Source of the DNA: Sclerotiophoma versabilis
Lineage: Eukaryota > Ascomycota > Dothideomycetes > Pleosporales > Didymellaceae
DNA: 64,000 nucleotides
Assembly: GCA_012274445.1 (NCBI GenBank)
Contig: JAAROD010000069.1
Span: forward strand, 806,001 to 870,000
Reading direction: 5' to 3'
Shown here: positions 58,114 through 64,000 of the stretch, piece by piece
Layout: every line of letters begins with the position of its first letter
Numbering within the stretch: position 1 is the first letter of the stretch
Position numbers and translations under genes: made by a program
Notes under the pieces: model-generated
The model's database searches: none
What the model saw: the letters and a program-made list of their open reading frames with translations, nothing else
What the model was told of the DNA's origin: nothing

Positions 58114-59398
58114 GGTAGGCAGGATTGGGTGGCGGGCTCCGTGCGTGTATGCAGGTGTTTCTGAAACGAGGCAAGAGAGTGTGGTACTGTGTGCAGAGGG
58201 TTGTTGGAGGCGAGGCGCTGGATGGACAGTGGACGGACGAGGATGGCGGGGTGGTGTCTGGGATCGGTGTCTGGCGCGGGTGCTTCCAGAAAGGTGCGTG
58301 GGTGCGCCCGGTGAAAGCTTGTAAGGGAGTACGCCGCACTTGAGGGCACTTGAAGTAACCGTGAGCGCTCAACGGTTGCCGCCTGTGCTGCTGGAAGGCG
58401 GTGGAAGGCGGTGGGCCCCGCGTTCGAGCTCCGGCGGGAGGTTAATAATCAGCGATCGACTGGAGCAAACGGCTGGGACATGCTGGATGGTTACGCGCAG
58501 AGGCGGCGAAGAGGCCGGTGCGTGTAATATAGCAGGAGTACCCTGCGCCGAGGTTGGGCAGTATCAGTACTATAGGCAGCACACGCGGGGCCTACTGCCT
58601 GGAGCGTGAAACGGCTGTCTGCACCGCTGGCCGTCTATCCCGGTCATGGCGGGGCACTGCAGACCAGCAGCCTCGTCGTCCTCGTACCAAAACATCATCA
58701 CTATCAACTACGCGCTGGTCGACGATGTGTTCTCCAGGAATGGGATCCGCGCAAGAGCAGGGCGTGCCCCTGCCGTTGTCAGATACCCGAGGTGACATCA
58801 TTGTGGTTTGCCTGCTCAGCATCCAGAGACTCACGCCGACGGTGCACTCATGCCTCGAGCACAGCTCCAAGGACCGGGTTCGCATGCCGTTTCGACAGCA
58901 GGGCGACAGGGCCGATCGGGAGCACAGCAGAAGAGTGCAGCACGCATGACGGCCTCGCCCGTATCGTCGTGGACCGTACGCGCTTGTCAGAGCATTGTCC
59001 TGCAAGCCACCATCAATGCTTCCTTGCTGCGTCAAGAGCTGGCCACGCCCTGTCAACGTTAGCTATGCCGCATGAAATCACCTCAGACGAGGCAGCGATA
59101 ACGTGACGAGTCTATGTAAAGTATGTTTGCAGTCATGCTCCTCATCCCAACGTTTCATTGTGCTCTCGCTGCGCTTTATTCACGAAGATCAATCGCCGGT
59201 CAGACACCTCACCCTAGCGTCCTGCAACCGGTCTGTGATCTGCAACGGCAAAGGCTGAAGCCATGCGGCGCGGGGCAAGGGTCCAGCAGGCACGTCCACC
59301 AACAACACATCACCACGGCTCCCTCAGCACCGCTTTGCTGCATTCGTGCCCATCCTTCGCCATCGAAGCCTGTTCAACCCCCCTGACTATCACCCAGT
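58114..59398. other. Upstream of Ddi1 and the GNAT gene, no supported gene
   Basis: About 1.3 kb between divergent starts. It is GC-rich and full of overlapping short frames on both strands without features. It holds both promoters and the Ddi1 5' leader. Confidence 0.4.
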
Positions 59399-60592
59399 AT
59401 GCCACGCGATCTTCTAGCCGACAAGGCCCTGGAGTCAATGCCCCGGTTGTCAAGAGAGCCTGCTGCTGCCAGCCCTCCACCCGAGCAGTCCAAGTCGAAT
59501 CCTTACGGCACTGCACTAATTCGTGTCGAAGACCCGTTCAAGAAGATGACCAACAACAACATTCATCCTTTCTCCTCGTTGCTGAGTGTGGACGACCTCG
59601 ATGACTGCGATTGGCTTGAACATGCTGCCTTCGACCCAATCGAGGCCGCATCACGAGAGAAGGTCAGTGAACCTCACTACTTTCCTATTCCAAGCACCCG
59701 ATTCTCCACCGGCTGTTCTTTTGCGCTTTCCATCTTGTCTGCAGGCGCTTCAGCCATCTGCGCGCATTTCCATGTGTGGTGTCACCTCATACAACAACAC
59801 CGCTTATGCGCGCAATGTGCCCTTGCCTCACCAATCACCCCATCTCTGCAGCAACATCATCATTACTACAACCAGATCAGCCGGTCGGCCTTTAACCTTT
59901 GCTGTTATCTCGGCGTTACGCAGCATGGAGATTGGCGCACCCGCCAGTCTCTCATGTTATGTGCAACATCGCGCCATGACTCGCTTTCGCATCTTTTGTC
60001 ACGAGACAATATCCATCTGTTTTTAGTAGAATACTGACTTGAATAGATTGAGTACCGATTACGGACATGCGGTGAACTCTGCACAGGTCTCTACTCCTCG
60101 GCTTATCCTACATCCCCAGGACCCCTGGGCGCCATACAGAAGACACGCACTTTTCCTTCTGTAGACTCTCGCGACTCAGACCGGAAACGCATTCTCTTAG
60201 GCCACATTGTCAGTACCAAATCAGCATCAAAACTTGTCACAGACGACTCTATGGACTACCCCAAGGACTTTCGTACAAACTATCAGCTCACACCTAGCGT
60301 TGGCCACAACGAGGATGGTGAAACCGTATGTCTGCACTCATTGTGTGTGCATCCCAGCTTTGCGAGCCAGGGGTTGGGACAGGTTTTGCTGAAGAGCTAC
60401 GTGCAGAGAATCAAAGACTCCGGGGTGGCGAAGAGAATTGCGCTACTTTGCAGAGAGCGGTTGATTGGGTTTTATGAGAAAGCTGGCTTCAAGAAGATTG
60501 GACCAAGCAAGTGCCAGTACGGTGGCGGTAACTGGTATGACATGGTGATTGAGTTTGACGGTGGGTTTGGATATGACGATCGCGATTTCTGA
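59399..60592 (+). CDS. GNAT-family N-acetyltransferase (AANAT/polyamine type)
   Basis: Exons 59399-59662 and 60047-60592 give 269 residues. The 384-nt intron (donor GTCAGT, acceptor GAATAG) is long for this window but phase 0 and gives a continuous domain: DWLEHAAFDPIEAASREK joined to IEYRLRTCGELCTGLY. The acetyl-CoA site is CLHSLCVHPSFASQGLGQVLLKSYVQ, with the Q-x-x-G-x-G pattern near residues 210-218. ALLCRERLIGFYEKAGFKKIGPSK is motif B. The layout matches the arylalkylamine/serotonin N-acetyltransferase-like family, which includes yeast polyamine acetyltransferase Paa1. The substrate would be a primary amine; which one is unknown. The residues before the intron are less conserved and their start is chosen as the first ATG of the frame. 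Confidence 0.82.
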
Positions 60593-61348
60593 AAACACAA
60601 TATGAAACGGTTGCTGATGAAGCGGATCGCAGTCCACGTGTCTAACTCTGAGTCTTGCAACAATGTACAAATAACTGGTACAGGCAAGCACGATATCGGA
60701 AAGGCAGTCAGCCTGCATGGAGGCTTAGCTTGTTCATATGCTGAGCACGATAGTCGAGCGGTAGCGACGACTTCAGGCGGCAGCTGCTTGGGCTCGTGAG
60801 TATGCCTGTTCTCTGCAAGCGTTGCAAACACACATATCGCACACTCAATACTCTTCGAATACTCTTGACCTCTGGAAATTGTCTACATGGCCGAAAAAGT
60901 CACCTCGTTGCTGGAGGGCCTTGCGGAGTCAAGTCCAACAATGAAGGGGAAGGTTGAAGGACTATCGACTTTTTCATACCCACCAATAGCCACAAAGACC
61001 GTTGAAACATCGGAGACATCAGCAGAATAACATGCCTGGGATAGACTCTGAGAAGGTGTACTGCTCCATTCTGGCAATAGTACTGACATCTATATTCTAA
61101 AGCTAAAACACTCCGACACAACCGGACCAATGTCTTGAGAGCTATTTGCCATTTCTTCCGACGATTGCATTGTATACTTAGTAGTGTCATATGTATGAGG
61201 CAAAGCTATATTTTTGAGGTCCATCAACCTTAACTGGAATTTAATGCAATTCTGCGTAATCTATAGTTATTTCCTCGATCAAATGCGGAACGAATACCTT
61301 GTTATCTACTTTTGAATTGATACTCTCTAAGTATATCAAGCTCATATA
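60593..61348. other. Intergenic, no supported gene
   Basis: About 750 bp downstream of the GNAT gene, AT-richer towards the HET relic. No gene seen. Confidence 0.4.
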
Positions 61349-61583
61349 AACGAAACGGAATCATCACGTAGCAATAATGGGAAACATGTATTCCAAAGCA
61401 GCAGGTGTCATCGTCTGGCCCGGCCCTGAGCCGGATGTTTCCCCTACAAGTCGCGCACTGTTCGCGATCCAAACGCCCATCCAGATCACATTATTGGGAA
61501 TCTGTCCAACTAGTTGGCGGAAGTTGGTGAGTAACAGATACTGCTCAAGAGCTTGGATGCTAGAGGTATTTGTGCTTGCATGA
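61349..61583 (+). pseudogene. HET-domain relic (internal fragment)
   Basis: An open frame reading TKRNHHVAIMGNMYSKAAGVIVW and, further on, LVSNRYCSRAWMLEVFVLA matches the middle of HET domains: the N-Q/H-V-x-x-MG-x-IY helix, the VxVWLG strand and the YWSRAWxxQE motif. The first Trp of the last motif is Cys and the Gln-Glu pair is Val. The leading part (VSYxWG ... IDALCINQ) is missing: a stop lies just before 61349. The frame ends at 61583 before the post-domain motif. It is too short to fold as a HET domain. It lies 700 bp upstream of the tandem-HET gene on the same strand and is most likely the remains of another copy. Confidence 0.7.
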
Positions 61584-62287
61584 GACCCCGAGACCTGACG
61601 CGGATAGAATTCAGTACAATAGAAAACGCTCGTATTAAGATCTGGCTTTAACGTCTCTTGTTGAAGAGTTGTTATATTCGACCGTGCAAATACTTGGGAC
61701 TGCCTCGAGTTTCGTAACGTCACGATTTGTGTCTCGAAGCTATACCTAGGGATTGCGCAATGCTGCGCCTCTAGCAATTAATATGAGGCTGGATTATGGC
61801 TCTCCCGCTCGCTGAGTTCTGCTCTGCATCGTTCTGCTTTTCATCGTTCTGCTTTCCATCGTTCTGTAACGAAGCCACAAGTTCTCTTCCTATTCAATCC
61901 TGTCTTGGACCAACCAAGTCAAGTGATCACTTTCAATCAACGCTGCTCCTTAAATGTGTCAGCATTCCAAACTGCATTGAGGAAAGACAGCCTAGCAATC
62001 TACTCTCTCCAGCCTAGCTTCAGGTAGCTGCTTATGCACGCACTCAGCCTCGTGTCACCCCTTGGTTGCTCAGCCCACATCAGATCCTCAACCCCGCTTT
62101 GGGCCCAACTTCGAGATTTGACAACTACACAATCAACGCTTCTGTGATGCCCGACACGACCCGCTCTCCGCCACTTGTAAATACCGATTTCAAGGTCGAC
62201 ATTGACATTAGCATTGACTGTTATCATTGACACGCATGATTCGCCTACGAAACTTTGGGAACCAACCCGGACTGGATCCGCGACGTT
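61584..62287. other. Intergenic with a 15-bp tandem repeat
   Basis: Between the relic and the tandem-HET gene. A 15-bp unit close to TCTGCTTTTCATCGT is repeated three times at 61818-61862, inside a short frame that would read SFCFS repeats. No gene accepted. It holds the promoter of the downstream HET gene. Confidence 0.5.
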
Positions 62288-64000
62288 ATGTGCGATATAT
62301 ACGATGACAATCCACTCCAACTTGAACTCGGGACTGAGATACGGGTGCTCGAGCTGTTGAGCGATGTTGAGGATGACCCGAAAGCTGACTACGAGATAGT
62401 CTGCCGGTTGCACACGATCTCACTGGGAGATGGTACTCCATATGTGGCGGTATCCTACGTATGGGGATCTGCTCTAGACACCGAAGATATTCTGCTTGAT
62501 GGCAGTGTCTTCAAGGTGCGCCGTAATCTCTACCGTCTATTACAAAAGATGGTACGAAGAAAGCTCTCCGCCTACTTTTGGGTCGACGCAATATGCGTGA
62601 ATCAAAGCAACATCAGAGAGCGCAACCAGCAAGTCGGACTTATGGAGCAGATCTATCAAAAAGCCTCCATGGTGGTCGTATGGCTTAACCCCCAGAATGC
62701 AACTGTCGATTATGCAATGGTATTCCTGGCGCGGATATTTGATAGGGGCGTTGGCTCTGAGGACTTTGAGCACGTCAAATGGGCTCTGAAGCAGATTTGC
62801 TACCTGGAGTATTGGTCGAGAGCTTGGATTGTTCAAGAGTACACCCTCGCCGAGAACCTCGAACTGTGGGGGAACAGATGTAGCATCAGTGGAGACGTAC
62901 TCTCATACGCTGCGTACGACTATATCTGGTGGTTGAAAAACCTTGAGGAGAATAAGGGTACAACAGGCAACCCGGAAAGTCGAATAAAAATCCCGTGGAC
63001 CTCACCTGCCGGAAAAATTATCTCCTGTCGGAAACAATGGAGGTTCAGTCGATCGGAAAGGCAACTTGTTCAGCAATCGCACCGCAAATTCACCCGGCCA
63101 GAAGGGCTTCCATTCGATTACGTGTTCTCCCTAATCGGTGAATATGGGAGGCAACTACAGTGTGCTGACGTTAGGGATCGGGTTTATGCAATGCTGTCAC
63201 TCCTAAGAGAAGAAGACAGTCTAAAGCTTGCAATAGCACCAGACTATTCTCGATCAGTATATCAACTGTTTTTTGACATTTGTACAAAGGTGTGCAAAGA
63301 AATCAATGAGGTGGAGAAGTTCCGGTCCTTGCTCGAGTTAGCTCCTGATCACAGGGTGGTAAGATTCGTTCACTCAAATTGGCCATTACGCCTCAAAAAC
63401 AACACTTACGGCAGTAACGAGCTAGATATGTCCATTGCTCTATTGCTCCCATACAATGAGTCATCTGTACATATACCTAGATTGGTGTCGGCCCCAGGCG
63501 TATTGATCCCGAGACATCTGGCCGCTAAAGTGGACCTGTATGCCTCCATGCCACCACTCAACAGCACTCACATCAGACTACTTCATGTTCTTCCCGAGAA
63601 TAACTCTGATGGTTCATCACACATCAATTGCATACTACGTACAGTTTCCTCTGCGGAGCGCGCCATGTACGTAGCTTTATCCTACGCTTGGGGGGATGAG
63701 ACACCGAACCGACCGATCCGCGTGAACGGACACCAGTTCAACGTACGCAAAAATCTCTGGATGTTTCTGGATCAAGTCCGAACATCTAAATACAATAAGG
63801 AGATATGGATCGACGCCATATGCATCAATCAAGAGGATCTCTTGGAGAAAACCCATCAAACCAGGATGATGAGCCAGATATTTGCACATGCTTCCACCGT
63901 CATGGCGTGGTTAGGTCCAGATCTAGAAGACGTTGAAATATCAAGCATTCGCACAATCAATGATGCATATGCAAGATTGAAAGCTCCCTCGAGTTCGTTC
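62288..64000 (+). CDS. Tandem HET-domain protein, two HET modules in one frame (3' end outside the window)
   Basis: The frame opens at the first ATG after two in-frame stops (62228, 62234) and runs 571 codons to the window end without a stop or a needed intron. The first module has IRVLELLSDVED, PYVAVSYVWGSA (from residue 51), FWVDAICVNQ (about 97-106), ERNQQVGLMEQIYQKASMVVVWL, YWSRAWIVQEYTLA, and the post-domain motif CADVRDRVYAMLSLL near residue 295. About 150 residues later a second full lead-in and domain begin: HIRLLHVLPENN, MYVALSYAWGDE (from residue 460), EIWIDAICINQED (about 506-517), TRMMSQIFAHASTVMAWLGPD. The two modules differ strongly, so this is not a recent duplication. HET proteins usually carry one such domain. 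Function is unknown beyond the family role in incompatibility and cell death; the C-terminus is not visible. Confidence 0.88.
   Translation, partial: MCDIYDDNPLQLELGTEIRVLELLSDVEDDPKADYEIVCRLHTISLGDGTPYVAVSYVWGSALDTEDILLDGSVFKVRRNLYRLLQKMVRRKLSAYFWVDAICVNQSNIRERNQQVGLMEQIYQKASMVVVWLNPQNATVDYAMVFLARIFDRGVGSEDFEHVKWALKQICYLEYWSRAWIVQEYTLAENLELWGNRCSISGDVLSYAAYDYIWWLKNLEENKGTTGNPESRIKIPWTSPAGKIISCRKQWRFSRSERQLVQQSHRKFTRPEGLPFDYVFSLIGEYGRQLQCADVRDRVYAMLSLLREEDSLKLAIAPDYSRSVYQLFFDICTKVCKEINEVEKFRSLLELAPDHRVVRFVHSNWPLRLKNNTYGSNELDMSIALLLPYNESSVHIPRLVSAPGVLIPRHLAAKVDLYASMPPLNSTHIRLLHVLPENNSDGSSHINCILRTVSSAERAMYVALSYAWGDETPNRPIRVNGHQFNVRKNLWMFLDQVRTSKYNKEIWIDAICINQEDLLEKTHQTRMMSQIFAHASTVMAWLGPDLEDVEISSIRTINDAYARLKAPSSSF

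Noticed and set aside
61364..61777. 137-codon minus-strand frame
   Set aside because: It overlaps the plus-strand HET relic, which has recognisable motifs. The minus frame has none.
62540..62836. 98-codon minus-strand frame inside the tandem-HET gene
   Set aside because: Antisense shadow of the first HET domain.

Overview
The window looks like a piece of a filamentous ascomycete chromosome (Pezizomycotina, probably Dothideomycetes; the class is my inference). It has short spliceosomal introns of mostly 46-125 nt with GTRNGT donors and CTRAC-type branch points. It also has several HET-domain genes, an AA9 polysaccharide monooxygenase, a fungal-type hybrid histidine kinase, a division 1 chitin synthase, and an AT-rich block with the signature of repeat-induced point mutation (RIP). 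Both RIP and the HET family are typical of Pezizomycotina.

Layout. 1-7910 is a RIP-saturated Ty1/copia-type retrotransposon block. It is interrupted by one GC-normal solo LTR (4071-4339), whose RIP-mutated, inverted twin lies at 185-453. 8554-10614 is a HET gene. 11235-12225 is a Cuz1-like AN1 zinc-finger protein. 13104-13614 is a three-exon small secreted protein gene found by splicing. 14936-15808 is an unusual AA9 LPMO, followed by about 4 kb without a recognisable gene. 19726-25793 holds an NmrA-like oxidoreductase, a Zn2Cys6 regulator and a flavin monooxygenase. 26413-30980 holds the tRNA pseudouridine-55 synthase Pus4 and a PAS hybrid histidine kinase. 33139-34026 is a formate/nitrite transporter and 34899-35354 a Cys-rich orphan. 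35912-37856 is a divergent pair of mitochondrial inner-membrane genes (MTP18-like and ATP synthase subunit k). 38385-40052 is the kinetochore protein Csm1/Pcs1. 40345-43978 is a divergent pair of a short-chain dehydrogenase and a phenol 2-monooxygenase-type enzyme. 44518-48082 is the chitin synthase.

The right part is a HET neighbourhood broken up by housekeeping genes. It holds a decayed HET pseudogene (48619-49702), two intact HET genes (50458-51762, 52368-53633), rRNA methyltransferase Rrp8 (54656-56389), proteasome shuttle Ddi1 (56653-58113) and a GNAT acetyltransferase (59399-60592). It ends with a HET relic (61349-61583) and an open reading frame running off the window end (62288->64000) that carries two complete HET-type modules in one frame.

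How the genes fit together. Most genes are independent housekeeping functions. The accessory layer (HET genes, secreted protein, LPMO, oxidoreductases, repeats) points to a fast-evolving compartment with non-self recognition and host or substrate interaction roles. The strongest leads are the tandem-HET protein, the LPMO with Trp in place of the axial Tyr and a missing disulfide pair, the RIP'd/un-RIP'd LTR twins, and a Ddi1 start codon split by an intron. All gene models were spliced by eye from frame, donor, branch and acceptor, with no transcript evidence.
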